Shown: positions 46,868 to 58,359 of the stretch, piece by piece
How the letters are laid out: each line of letters starts with the position of its first letter
Position numbering within the stretch: the stretch's first letter is position 1
From: Deroplatys truncata
Lineage: Eukaryota; Arthropoda; Insecta; Mantodea; Mantidae
Assembly: GCA_030765065.1 (NCBI GenBank)
Contig: CM060982.1
Location: forward strand, 11,777,630 to 11,841,629
Length of the DNA: 64,000 nt
Direction: 5' to 3'
Made by a program: the position numbers and the translations under genes
The notes under the pieces: generated by a model
Databases searched by the model: none
What the model was told of the DNA's origin: nothing
Seen by the model: the letters and a program-made list of their open reading frames with translations, nothing else

Positions 46868-47012
46868 TCACGCTCTCCATACTTTCAGACTCTGTGGAGG
46901 CTAGAGAATAATCTTAACTAGAGAAAACTTTTCACTCTCAACCAGATATTCGAACCCGGGACCCTTTGCACAGCAAGCAGGTGCTCTATTGACTGAGCTA
47001 CAGGGCGAGCCA
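46690..47012 (-). repeat. SINE family S2, copy 2, with a long (CA)n inside
   Basis: On the minus strand the head reads GCCCTGTAGCTCAGTCAATA (A box) and CCCGGGTTCGAAT (B box), like tRNA-Ala/Lys. The body ends at CCAATAGGCAATATGACA. A CA/TG array of about 44 repeats (46779-46866) lies within the body and is absent or short in copy 1. Confidence 0.85.
46779..46866. repeat. (CA)n microsatellite, about 44 repeats
   Basis: Uninterrupted CA dinucleotide, the longest simple repeat in the window. Confidence 0.95.
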
Positions 47013-47677
47013 GAAAAAGTTTTGAATGTTAATGTCAATAATTTTTAACAATATTTCTATTTCATTTAAATATTTAATTTACTTTTAACTAAAGAGTTAC
47101 ACTATACAGTGTTGATCAGAAGGTCGTTAAATATAAATTGTCATAAAATTGATTGATCATGCCATCCTTTTAAATGAGTTGTATTCAGGGTATGGATAAG
47201 TTTTAGTTATGAAAGTGAAGTGTTGTAATGTACATAGCAGGGCTTACTGACCTATTCAAATTCTGGTTTTGCATTAAAAGGCTCTAGTCAATTAAAATTC
47301 TTCCTGTAAATGCAGGTGGCCCAAATTAATGCCCTCACTCCCTGAACTAGACAACCAGAAAGCAAATCTTCAAAATGATAGTCATCAGCAACAATACATG
47401 CTTGCAATGGCATAGAACAGAAACACAAATCAGCAAATAAGCTTTCCATGGGAAGGGCTACACAGGCAGTTGCATGATACCTCTTGTGGTATCCTTCGTT
47501 GAAAGTACGTACTGCTCTTTGGATAAAAATATAAATATCAAACAGTATTAATCAGAAGATCTGTGTGGGTGCTTGGCAGTTGTTTCTTGGTCTATTCATC
47601 TCCCAAAAATATTTCATCCAGGAGCACCCTATGTCTGCATGGTAATGTGGGCATGCATTGTCCTGCAAATTAAATTG
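47013..47677. other. AT-rich stretch with a possible transposase trace
   Basis: On the minus strand near 47660-47640 LQDNACPHYHAD resembles the (Q/H)DNA.PH block of Tc1/mariner transposases, but no second block supports it. Nothing else recognised. Confidence 0.3.
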
Positions 47678-47678
47678 A

Positions 47679-47953
47679 GTTTTATTTATGGACGCTCTTT
47701 AACTGCCATGGTCCTTAGCATCCCATTCTATATTGAGAATAAAAGTCCGGAAATTTTGTTCAGAGGCCTCTTTATCAGAATTAAGGTTCGTTTACTTGCC
47801 ATAAATCTATGACAGGACCACTGGCTCTACTTCCTTTCCAAAGGAAGCCATACTAAATATTTTTATGCCTGAAAAAATCCATTGCTCTCTGCTGGGTTGG
47901 AACCCACGACCTCGGGAACTAGAGATTAGCATGGTACTCCTAGACCACAGAGG
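47679..47953 (-). repeat. SINE family S1, copy 6 (near full length)
   Basis: Minus orientation, head TCCTCTGTGGTCTAGGAGTA then GTGGGTTCCAACCC; body and ATAAATAAAACT tail as in copy 2. Confidence 0.9.
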
Positions 47954-48301
47954 ATGACATGCAATCCTTATCTGGTAAAGATAATAAACTGCCACAATTC
48001 TTTTACATTTTGGAACCCAGTGCCAACCCAGGAAGATAAACTGCTTTCTCTACCACAAGATTTTCAGTGGATTATTGTGCTAATTGACCAATCTGTTTAA
48101 AAGATGCTTAATCAAAATAAAATATCAAATAAAATGAAATGCTGCACATGTTCACAAATCTCTCACAAAACTAGACACTTATCTGGTCATCAGCATTATG
48201 GTGTTAAGTAGTTTGAGAATATAGGACCTGGCTTTAATTTCTTTAATAGTCAATGGACACAAAATTTACTTACACTTTACTCTTATAAAACATGAGAAAC
48301 A

Positions 48302-48790
48302 ACAATTAATAATAATACAAATAATCTTTATTGTCCATAGGCTTGTTTTACACAAATGTCAAGCATTGTCAAAGTTTATGCAATTTTTTTTGGAATTCAT
48401 TCATGAATACATAGGTACATTTATTAATTAAATACATTTTTAGTTTCTTCTTGAAGGTTAGTCCATTTAAAATTTTGATTTTTGATGGCAATTTGTTATA
48501 CAATATAACTCCCATTACATATACATCCTTTTTGGTAGCTGCCTTTACTAAAACCAAATCTGTAATAGTCTCCCTTATTTCTAATTTATATTTATACATG
48601 TTTTTGTTTGCTGTTAGATCTCCTTTCATTACAAATAGTATTGCCATATATGTGCATAACAAGTACAGCATAATTATTTTATTGTTTGCAAAAGCATTCC
48701 TATAGGATTCTGTGGGCTGCATATTGTTAATAATGCTAATACACTTCTTTTGCAAAATGAATAATCTATCCACAAACACTTCCTGTGGTG
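48302..48790 (-). pseudogene. Non-LTR retrotransposon 3' end (CR1/L2-like), 5'-truncated
   Basis: The 48779-48369 frame (136 codons) begins with DRLFILQKKCISIINN and contains VMGVILYNKLPSKIKILNG and a KKKLKMYLI tail, which I recognise as the C-terminal region after the reverse transcriptase in a common insect LINE group. The minus-strand end GGACAATAAAGATTATTTGT with a short ATT repeat is the usual 3' end. Truncation at the 5' side is typical of LINE insertion. It lies inside the hAT remnant. Confidence 0.75.
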
Positions 48791-49720
48791 AAGTCTATTG
48801 ATCTAATGAAGTTTACAATTTTCATAACCAATTACATGCTGTTGAAAGTGTTTCTTTTGCACAAAGTGCTTCTTGATGGAGAATGCAATGCAAAGACACT
48901 ACAGTATCGGAATTTATCCCATTGTTTTGGAGATATTGTTTAGCCTTTCCAATGAAGCCATTTATATGACCATGTTGACAGTGCATCATCTATCGCAATA
49001 CAAACAAGCTTTTGCCAATCAAGGCCAAATTTGATAATAACAGCAACCACAGTTTTGAATAATTGTTCACCTGTACTGTTCGCCAACGGAGAGAAAGTCC
49101 CTGACAGGAATGTGCTACCCTTATTTGTTTGGAAAAAGTGCGACAGGGACAGTGAATGTGTGACGGAGAACACATGCTATGCAAGGAGTAAAACTATTCA
49201 ACTGAGCTGTCATGTGTGTCATAAATAAGGGTAACATAAGCAAGAAGCAGGGTTCAGGCCGTATCTAATCAGCAATTTGCCCTCTGCCCCTCATTCCCTG
49301 GGGACTACCTTTGCTGTGGAAGACAATAGTATGGTCCTTCAAAGAAATGACATCAAGAAATGCTTGAGTAACATTTGGTTTACTACATACTTCCCTCACA
49401 TGAAAAACCAACTGGCCATATCTTGAACATTATTTGTTTCATCAAGAGCAAGCGAATAAAACACAAAAGTTTAATTTTAATTTTAGTTGTCTGCTAGATT
49501 TGAAATGTGTTCAGTTACTGTCTTACCAGACAAACTGATTTCCTAGAAGGGATTTATTAACTTGGGATCAAGCTCTTCGGCAGCCATTACTAAACAGTAT
49601 TTTACAAATTCACACTCTGAAAAATGTTAAGATAGCTGAGCAGTGCGATGAGAAATTCTGTAACTATCACAAACAGCAGATGGCTGTTAAACAAAATAGT
49701 GACACATTCAACTTTTTTCA
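48790..49720 (-). pseudogene. hAT-type transposase remnant (ZBED5/GTF2IRD2-like group)
   Basis: Reading leftwards: HFSECEFVKYCLVMAAEELD (49620), SLSGKTVTEHISNLADN (49530), YSLALDETNNVQDMA (49450, the first catalytic Asp block), GLDWQKLVCIAIDDALSTWS (49020-48960, second Asp block) and VMKIVNFIRS (48800). This order fits the hAT proteins related to ZBED5 and GTF2IRD2. Several stops and frameshifts, and it is cut short at 48790 by the LINE 3' fragment. Dead. Confidence 0.75.
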
Positions 49721-49724
49721 CTAG

Positions 49725-52188
49725 GTACTTTTGAGATGCTCCAACATTTTTTCTTCAGCCCCTCCAACGCTTTTTGTTCACTATATCCTCCACTGTACCT
49801 TGTGGTAAAATGCTGTTATAATTATGTGATGTGTATCTAATTATTATTTCACACAATAGACACTTTTAACAAGCTTATACAAGTGGTATAATTCCTATCT
49901 CCCTGACTCTAAGTTTAAATATAGCTCTTCTTTCTTTTATGAAGGTCTATCCACATGTATTCCTAAAGCATCTCATCTCTTCTCTTCAACATTGTTAATT
50001 TTCTTTGTAACCACTAATTTGCATTGTCTTTCTCTTGTTTTCTTAGTGTTTTAATACTTCCTGTTGGCTATTCCTGTCTGAACACTTTCTCAGCAACATT
50101 ATCAACTCTCTTAACTCATTAACGATGTACATCTTCTTTCCTATCTTGCTACAAATTATGTATGCCCATTTTTTAAAACATACAACATTAATGTGACACA
50201 AGGGTGGCGACGGCGCCCTTATCAGTCGTCATAAAAAAAGATGAGGGAACGTAGCACAGGATGGCCTCACAAGGGTTAAAGGGTGCGGCAGCTGGAAGGA
50301 TGGTGAGAGGATGACATTATAAGACATGTAACTTCTGTTCCCAATCTTTCTGATTTTTAATTTACCTTATTTAACCAAAACTACATTTCCAAAAGAATAA
50401 AAGAATTACTACTTGCGCAGCAGAGGAGGTCCAGCAGTCCATTGTCGTCGGCCTAGCGCCTAAGTCGAGATTGCAAATTAACATTAAATGGATTTAAAGA
50501 ACTGACCCTCAGAGAGTCCGGCTAGGCACACGGTTGGTCGAGAGGCCGTCGTCAAAAATTCATATATTTAAATACCCGATAAAAATGCTGAATTAGTGCC
50601 TGATTGTTAAATGACGTAAGCGTAAAGCAGCAAAAAATACGCAACTTACCCACATGTCGGACAAGAAGTGATCTTTTCCCCTTAATCTAATCTCTGCTTA
50701 CTTCGACTTCCGGGAATTGACTAGCAAGAAATCTAAAGACGATTTCCTTTAGTTACCTAAACCAAGTTTGTCGTGAATATTTGAAACTCTATTAAAATAA
50801 AACTATATCCGTCACAATCTCCGCTTCGCCAGGAAACCCCAGCTGTCCACAGCTGTGATAATACCTGCTAAGAAAAAAATATAAAAGTAAGAGTACAAAC
50901 CTGCTAAGAAAAAATAATAATATAAAGTAAGGGTACCTAATCTGGGAGGATAAAAACAAATAACAGCACAAAAGTATAGTGACATTACATTTGATAGGCC
51001 GGACAGAACGGATAACTGAGGACAGGGTAAGAAGGGTGAGTCGTAGGGAGACAATAATAGCTTTCATGTCGAGGAAAGGAAAAGCAGAAAAGAAAGGAAG
51101 GACACGAGTGAACACAGTAGTCAACTCGCAATGATATAAAGTTAGAACAGTCTAGTCGCTGGTACAGTAAGCATAGGTCCTGGGGAGTACTCTTAAATAC
51201 ACTGACAACATTCTGTATGAGCAACGGTGAGACTAAGTTTGTGGCTTCTGCTGCAGTCACTGTCCATCGATGGGTTTCTCACAAAAGCAATAACATAACT
51301 CCGTCGTGTAGGCACTGTATACAACATAAGATGAATCTTGAGGTAAAGTTTCTAAGGTACACTTCATTCGTAACAAGTGAGTAAAAAATTAGGTGCAATA
51401 ACTGAAGCGTCTGAGCAGGTGGAAAAACGTAGAGGAGGTAGACCTAATAAGTCTTTGAACACATGGTATGGACCTAACCTCACCACAGAGAGACCCACAC
51501 TCTGTAAGCAACGGCCATTGCGCGCACATACACAATCGCGTCCAATAATGTTCGTGAGGGAAAACGGTCTCCTCAGCGCATGACGTGAAGGCGAAAAGAG
51601 TGTAGAAGCGGCGTTCCGGGTGTGTCTTCAATAAGAGTTCACCATGAGACACTTGAAGATGACGAGTGTCGGCGAGTACCCGTGCGGCATAGGAAAGAAG
51701 TCCGCAGATGGTACGACCCAGGGATAGCTTGGGAAATACAAAAAACATGTTAGTATAAAGTAGAAAAAATAAAATGAAGGAAGAGAGAAGCGAAAGATAG
51801 GAAGAGTATAAGGGGTACAAAGTAGGTGTACGAGCAGCAACAAACAGTTGGCCCAACAAATAAAAAATGAATACAATTATGACACACAAATAGCAAGAAA
51901 ACAACTAAGTTGATGCTGTTTATAACCTATCGGAATATGTGGGGGTACCTAGAACTGAATAGAGACCAGGACCGACAATAAAAAAATAGTATTGTAAAAA
52001 TGCGAGAGAGAAACAAACAACATGAAGGAGAAACACAATTTTAAAGCAGAGAGAGAAGAAAACAACAAAAGGTAAGAGTATCTCATACTCTCTGATTAAC
52101 CTAAAACATTTATAGTGCAGAAATGGTTGCTGAATCATAAATTGCACAATAAAATGCATGACCTATGTGTGTAGACTAAATAGAGGAG
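49725..52188. other. Stretch without recognisable genes
   Basis: Base composition becomes less AT-rich after 50200. A near-duplicate of CCTGCTAAGAAAAAA with TATAAAGTAAG occurs at 50866-50935. Several 60-170 codon frames on the minus strand (50792-51124, 51389-51904) are Phe/Leu/Ser/Tyr rich and match nothing I know. Probably non-coding. Confidence 0.4.
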
Positions 52189-52189
52189 A

Positions 52190-52433
52190 TCGAGAACACT
52201 GTTTTGCGTTTATATGGGAAAGGAGAGGGAAAACGAGGGTAGTTGGGTTAAAATGCGTTTATATGGGAGAGATAGGGGTTACGAGGGCTGATGATAGGCT
52301 AGACAGGGGTTGAAGGAGGGAAATAAGTGTATATGGGAGGGGTAGTAAAACAGAGAGAGATGACATGCTAGGAGTTAGTTGAAGGATGGGGGGAGGAGGG
52401 AAATGCGTTTATATGGGAGAGGTAGGGAAAACG
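52190..52433 (-). repeat. ~70-bp satellite, short inverted block
   Basis: Contains GCGTTTATATGGGA cores near 52210, 52256, 52335 and 52410, the reverse complement of the 27575-28735 array. It ends exactly where the LINE tail begins. Confidence 0.85.
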
Positions 52434-53032
52434 ATTTTTTTTATTTCTTATTATTTGTGAGGGGCGGCCCCACACCCGCCGCCCCCGGTGACGATCATCC
52501 GCTGAGACTGCATTGTCTCCCCATGCACATGCTGTTAGTAACTAATAGCATACATGGGGGTGCTCAGGTTAGTATATGGTATTCTTGCATTAGTTGGGGC
52601 GGGTTCTGCTTGAGCACCCCGGTTAGTAGCGTTAGTAGTAGTGCGGGCATGCACGCATGCGAGCGTGTCAACGTGATTGCTGGGCGCCACCCATGACAAC
52701 CTGAGTGGCGCCCAGTGATTAGTTGCATGCAGATGAGATGTAGTGAGGTGGTTAAAGGTGTTAGTACGGAGGTTTGTTAGTATACATGCTGTGTACGCGG
52801 GAATGACGGTGATGACATGCAGTGATCGATGTGTGATGTGGGGCGGGGCTTACCGCAGCATTACCGTTTAATCTCCTCTAGGTTCACTGCTGTGCGTACA
52901 GGTGTCAGATTGTCGTAGTTGCTTCAGGTATTCCTTGGTCGTGTCTGTTGTTTGTTGGCTGAGTGGTTCCTTGATGTTGGCTGAAACAAAGTAGCGGACA
53001 AATTTTGATGCATCATGATGGTACTAGTCGGG

Positions 53033-55704
53033 CTAGATGGATTCTATGGCTGCGAGGTCACGTTTTAGGTTGCGGTTAAACAGGGAAAGTGGGCGATTGT
53101 GTTTGTCGTAATCTGTTTCGTAGCGACCGAGATCGCGCACGAGCGGATTGCCGTTGCGGGGGAGGTGGGCATAAAAGTTGAAGGCGAGGTGCTTAATGTA
53201 TTCCTCTACCATATGTACTCGGAGTTCTGCGTGTAGTATGTCAGAAGGGGCCATCTTGGGTACTTTGGCTATGGTGCGGAGGACCTTGTTCTGGAAACCT
53301 TGAAGTTTTTGGATGTGCGATGGTGCCGCGTACCCCCAGACGGGGGCAGCATGTGTGAGTATTGTGCGTATTAATGTTTTGTACAAGGTAAGTCCGGTGT
53401 GTATACTTAGCGAGTTGCTGTAGTTTATGAGCGGGTACAATTTGCGTAGCTGTGCATTGGCCTTTTTGTGTGAGATTTGGACGTGGTCTTTCCAAGTAAG
53501 CCCCTGATCTATGTGTAAGCCTAAGTATTTAACGCGGTCGGTCCATTGGATCTTGTGGCCGAACAATGTGAGTGGAGGAAGTGCGCGTGCTGGATAGCGG
53601 TGTTTGCGGTGTTTGGTAATTATGATGGCGTGCCATTTGGTGGTGTTCACCTTTATCCGCCAGTTTGTTAACCAGTCTGTGAGAGAATCGAGGGCCCTTT
53701 GGAGGTACCTGTGTAGTAGTGCTGGTTGGGACGAGTGTGCCATTATGGCGGTGTCATCTGCATAGAGAAAGTATTCTGCTGGGTGAGTTTGCGGAAGGTC
53801 ATTAATGTAAAGATTGAATAATACCGGTCCGAGTATACTCCCTTGTGGGACCCCGGCTGAAATTTGTCGTGGAGTTGATCGGGAATTGTTAACCATGACG
53901 GTGAATTGTCGCTCGGACAGATAGTTCGCTATGAGTTTGATAAGGGTATGTGAAAAATTTACTTTGCTAGTTTTCGTAAGAGACCCTGGTGCCAGACCCT
54001 GTCGAACGCGCGTTCGATATCAAGGAACAGCACCAGTGGATCTGTTGGTATTGAAGCCGCGCGTTACGAACTCTGTTGCTCGCAGCAGTTGGAGTGTGGT
54101 TGGTAGGTGAGTTCGGAATCCAAATTGCTCGTGAATGAAGATGTTGCGGTTGGATATGTGCTTGTTAATGCGTTTTACGATTACTTTTTCGAGCAGCTTA
54201 CTGAAGGTGTTCAATAGGCTGATCGGGCGGTAGTTTATGGGGTTAGTGTGGTCTTTATTGGCTTTCGGGAAATTGAGTATGTTGGCAGTTTTCCATTTGA
54301 GGGGAAAAGTGGCCGAGAGCAATACATAGTTAAATATGTTGGCGAGCATAGCGATTGCTGTTGGGGGCAGGTGTTTGAGGGCAGTGTTAGGGATTTTGTC
54401 CGGGCCCGGGGCTTTCCGATTAGGCAAGTGTTTGATGAGCCAGTTAATTTCAGAGTGTTGGTTTATGTATTCGATTGTGGGTTATTCTAGTACCGAAGTC
54501 TCTGGTGAGATTCTCGGTTTCATTCGCAAAGGCTGCTGAAGAGGGTGTGGCGTTACTGCCAGTGTTTCGGCCTTTTCGGTATCTGTGGTAGCAATATTGT
54601 TGTGGTGAAACGGGGGTATTTGAGTGTTTTCGCGTAATAGTCTTTTTGAGAAGCGCCAGGCTGACATTCTGTTAGGATCGAGATCTTTCAGGGTTTCGTT
54701 CCATTGCTGTGATACTAGGGATGACGTGATGTTGCGTAACCGAGCGTTAAGCCTCTGTAGGTTGCTTAGGTCGGCTGGATGTCTAGTTTGCTGCCATTTT
54801 CGTCGGGCTTTGTTGCGTTCCGTGGTTAGTGCGCGAAGGCTGGGTGAGCTGGGTGGATTGAAGGTTCGTTGCCGATTGATTGGTACTGACTGTGTAATTG
54901 CAAAGTTAATAGCATTTTCCATTTGATTGACTGCTCGTTCCAGATCAGCAGTTGTTTGCATGTCTGCGGGGATAAGTGTTGTGCTTACGGTTTCTTGGAA
55001 AGGTGGCCAGATGGACTTGTTGAAGTTGTGTCTAGGGGCGGTGGTGTGTATTCGGTGTGCAATGTAGTGTGATTTGTAGCGGAAGATGATCTGATGATAG
55101 TCCGTTAATGACTTTCAGTGTTGTGAGTTGCGTGATATTGCGGATGATGGCGATGTCTAGGATGCTGGGCTGACTATTCACCTGGTATGGTATAAATGTT
55201 GGCTCAGAGGGAGATGATGTAGTCGGGCGCGTTTTCATGCTGGAGAAGCTTGACTCCTGCCGTGTTTGAATAGTTGCTATTCCAGAGCATGTGTTTTGCG
55301 TTAAGATCTCCGTCGATTAAAATCTGGTTATCGAGTGCGAGTATGATGTCGATATCACCCGGAGGGCTGTAAGCTGCAACTACAGCTGTTCTGGTCTGGT
55401 TTAGCGTTATGTACACCGCCGTTGCTTCTATGCGGGCCAATGGGGGAATGTGGGCGTGGCTATGTGTGATGTCTCGCTTAATGGCGACCACGGTACCTCC
55501 CCCGCGTCGGTTTCTGTCTGTTCTGTAGGTGAGATAGCCAGGGATGTTAAGTTTGTCTGTGGTGTTCAGATGGGTCTCTGTTAATAGGGCTATGTGTATG
55601 TCGTGTGTTTGAAGAAAGGAGATTAATTCATGCTTTTTGCGGCGTACCCCTCTGGCGTTCCATGTCAGTAAACGCAGCGATTGGTCGTTATCCATGCCTG
55701 CCAT
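53033..55704 (-). pseudogene. LINE ORF2, APE endonuclease and reverse transcriptase, frame-broken
   Basis: Starts MAGMDNDQSLRLLTWNARGV at 55704, an AP-endonuclease opening; LLTETHL and IDGDLNAKHMLWNS follow, and SSDHLPL (55100) ends the nuclease. The RT begins near 54430 with KAPGPDKIPN and NYRPISLL, then EQFGFR; LFLDIERAFDRVWHQG (motif A) lies in another frame at about 53990; AGVPQGSILGPVLFNLYIND and YADDTAIM (53830-53750) hold the catalytic residues. The end at 53033 closes after the thumb-like tail. Frame breaks near 55210, 54480, 54015 and 53930. Enzyme order and motifs fit the Jockey clade. Confidence 0.9.
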
Positions 55705-55733
55705 TTAGCCGGTAGTGGAGTGATCTCGTTACT

Positions 55734-56954
55734 TTACTCGTATAAAGATTCCTGTTGTAGGAATAGAGCAAAGAACTGGGCGTATTCCATCATTAGTCTG
55801 TCAGTGTCCAGTGGTTTTGTGAGGAGTAGGTTGAGTACGCCTATGGCCATGTCCATGACGGCATGCCATGGGAGCCCGGGCGCTTTGATGTTGCAGTGGT
55901 GGGGGTATGTTGCAACTGAAAGAGTTGTGGGCACCAGTGCATTTGGAGCATGCCATTGAGGATCTGCATTGATCAGCAGAATGGCAAAGGCGCTGGCACT
56001 TATTGCATTGGATAGGCAAAACGGAGCGTCTGTAGTCCTCCACTGTAACTCTGCAGTGAAGGAGCTCATCTACAGCGAGTAGCACCTCCCGGTCTTGATC
56101 TAAGAGTACTTCGATCAAGTACACCGGGAGGGGCATTCTGCCCGCGTTGTATTTCTTAAGTTGTTGGACTCGGGATACGTGGATTTGCATGTTCTCTAGA
56201 ACGTCTTTGATTTCCTTTTCGGCATGGTCCATAGGGAAGGGTTTTAAGACTAGCCTGTGAGTCCTGTTGGTGTCCCTCGGAGTTAAGTGGAAGCTAATGT
56301 CGCGTGTTTCGAGAAAGCGCGCGAATTGTCTATAGTCAGATTCGAAGCGCGTTCGCACTTGGAAGTCTCTTGAGATTGCTGATACTTGTACATTGTAGCC
56401 CTCGTTGAAGGATTCCCTGTCAAAATCAGTGAGCAGCTTACTTAATTCGACTGTGTGGCCCTTGTGTATGTAGATGGGGGATTGTAGACTGATGGAAATA
56501 GCTTGAGCGTATGATCTTGTAGTCGGACTCTGGCAAATAGTTGGCGATTCTGAGCCTGTCACATCCGGTTGGGAGGGTGTGTTCGCAGGAGCAGATGCGA
56601 GTTCTGGTGCTCTTGGTTGCGAGGCTGAGGGCACAGGGGATGGACATGGGATAAGACGTGAAGGTGTTGTGGTTGCGGAAGGAACGACGTTCCTTAGGCC
56701 TGAGGGGCCAGGTTGGTCTGGTTGCAGGTTAGGAAGCGAGGAGGAGGTGGTGGATAGCTTGGTAGCCTTTGGGGCACCAAGGTTGGCTGGTGGGGGCAGG
56801 GGTCGATGGGTGTTTAGGTGTGAGTGGAGAGGTAATGAGTCCGTTGACGAGAAGGAAGCATTAGGGTTGGATATGGGGTCTGGGGATCAGGGGTGTCGGG
56901 AGGATCAGGAGAGGGATCAGTGGTTCGCGTTACCTGACCGCGTGTACTTGGCAT
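55734..56954 (-). pseudogene. LINE ORF1, RNA-binding protein with zinc knuckles, frame-broken
   Basis: The best start is the ATG at 56954-56952 with a Pro-rich N-terminus that breaks after ~45 codons. The 56634-55801 frame carries the middle (residues such as QVRTRFESDYRQFARFL) and two knuckles, CNKCQRLCHSADQC and CSKCTGAHNSFSC, near 55990-55930. A frameshift then moves to the frame ending FFALFLQQESLYE at 55734, which I take as the true end because it closes 30 bp before ORF2. ORF1 proteins of this clade coat LINE RNA. Confidence 0.8.
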
Positions 56955-57540
56955 TTTTTTCTATTTATGTGCTTGGTGTAGTACAGGAAGGAGAAGGAGA
57001 AGAAGAAGAGTGCTCCAGTGGGAATGTATGAACCGCAGAGCTACTGTCCTGGTTATAGTCCACTGGAGCGGAAGCCTATGCGGGGAAAAGCGCTGTGATG
57101 CAAAGAGGAAGGAAGAGTTAGAGTTGTAAAGAACAGACAGTGGCTGCCTAAAAGCGTGACCAGTAGAGGGCCGGACACAGTGTGAAAACACAAAGTGCGC
57201 CTACTTCCGAACCCTGAGAGACGGTGGCTAGGGCCTTACTGTTCGCCGAGCTGTGCTGCTAAGGGTACTATCGGAGCACGCGGTGCTTAATAGACGGTGA
57301 GATCGTACTAACGTCCGCGGCGACTGAGCGGTCGACTGCCGGTCAGCTGTGAAGCGGTTGGTTACTCTACCTCAACCTGTAAAGCTGGAAGACCTTGCTG
57401 TCTGCCCTGCGTCACGCCAAAAAAGGCTGGAAGAGCTAGCTAGCCGCTCTGCGTTACGCCAAGGTTGGAAGAACTCTGCTGTCGATCCTTCTGGCTCCAC
57501 TGTCTCTCGAAGAGTGTGCACGAGAAAACGATGATAGGTG

Positions 57541-58355
57541 TTAGGAATTGTGGTTAAAACTGTAAAAGAAACACATTATTCAGAAACTTTAACAAAGAAA
57601 AAAATACCCAAGTATACATCGTTTGTACGGTATTCGAGGAGGGCTCTTTAGTGAAAAAAAAACCGAAGACCAAGTAGGGGAGATTTGTACGAGCCAGCCA
57701 ACTTAATATACAGGGATGCGTATTCATATGCTAATTAGGTCTCCCCCCTCCCTGCCTCGCCTCACTGGTACCTTTTTGGCAGCTGAGTTCATAAATTTTC
57801 TTGAGTATAATGGAAATGTTGACAGGCAAGCAATTAAGGTTGTCCATCACCTGTCAAAATTAACAATGGTATAGTAAAGTATGCTTTCTAACAAAAGAGG
57901 AGACGCTATTCTCCCCATCCGATTGACGCACACGTGCACTTCTACACCTGCAACAACCCCCTCCCCTCTGCTTTTTATTGTCTGGTTTTTATACCTGGCT
58001 GCTCTTTCAATCACCTTCGTAATAACAAAGAATAAGACTGCCGTCATACCATACCCCTGGGCAAGCTTCATTAACAGAGAATACCTAGCGCAATAAATTT
58101 TCCTGCTCGACAGAGAGGCTGACCATACAGCAGTGCCGGACAAGGATTAATAAATTACGCCTCAGACATTGTGGTACCATTCATGCCGCAGGTAAGCTTC
58201 ATTAGATTAAAATGTTTAACATATATAATTATTTATATTAAACCCTGGTGTATCACTACTGTTTTATCACTTATATCTCCTGAATGAAAAGAGATAAAAG
58301 ATGCAATAAAAACAAATTATAACCACAGAATGTACCGCGCTATTAACGCATTGTT
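57541..58355. other. Spacer, nothing recognised
   Basis: A minus frame at 57847-58143 (98 codons) has no recognisable similarity. Otherwise AT-rich. Confidence 0.4.
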
Positions 58356-58359
58356 CCAA

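Larger units (their letters stand above)
52434..57540 (-). mobile_element. Jockey-like non-LTR retrotransposon, nearly full length
   Basis: Order on the minus strand: 5' leader from about 57540, ORF1 (56954-55734), ORF2 (55704-53033), GC-rich 3' UTR and a tail AAATAAGAAATAAAAAAAA at 52445-52434. GC is far above the neighbourhood. The tail abuts the satellite, implying insertion there. The 5' limit is uncertain. Several frameshifts make it inactive. Confidence 0.85.

Noticed and set aside
47640-47670. Tc1/mariner transposase fragment (QDNACPH)
   Set aside because: Only one short block; no second catalytic block, so not called as a gene.
51389-51904. 171-codon minus frame with Phe/Leu/Tyr-rich sequence
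   Set aside because: No recognisable domain; pyrimidine-rich strand gives such frames by chance.
54248-55959. Plus-strand frames across the LINE
   Set aside because: Antisense shadows of ORF1/ORF2 in GC-rich DNA.
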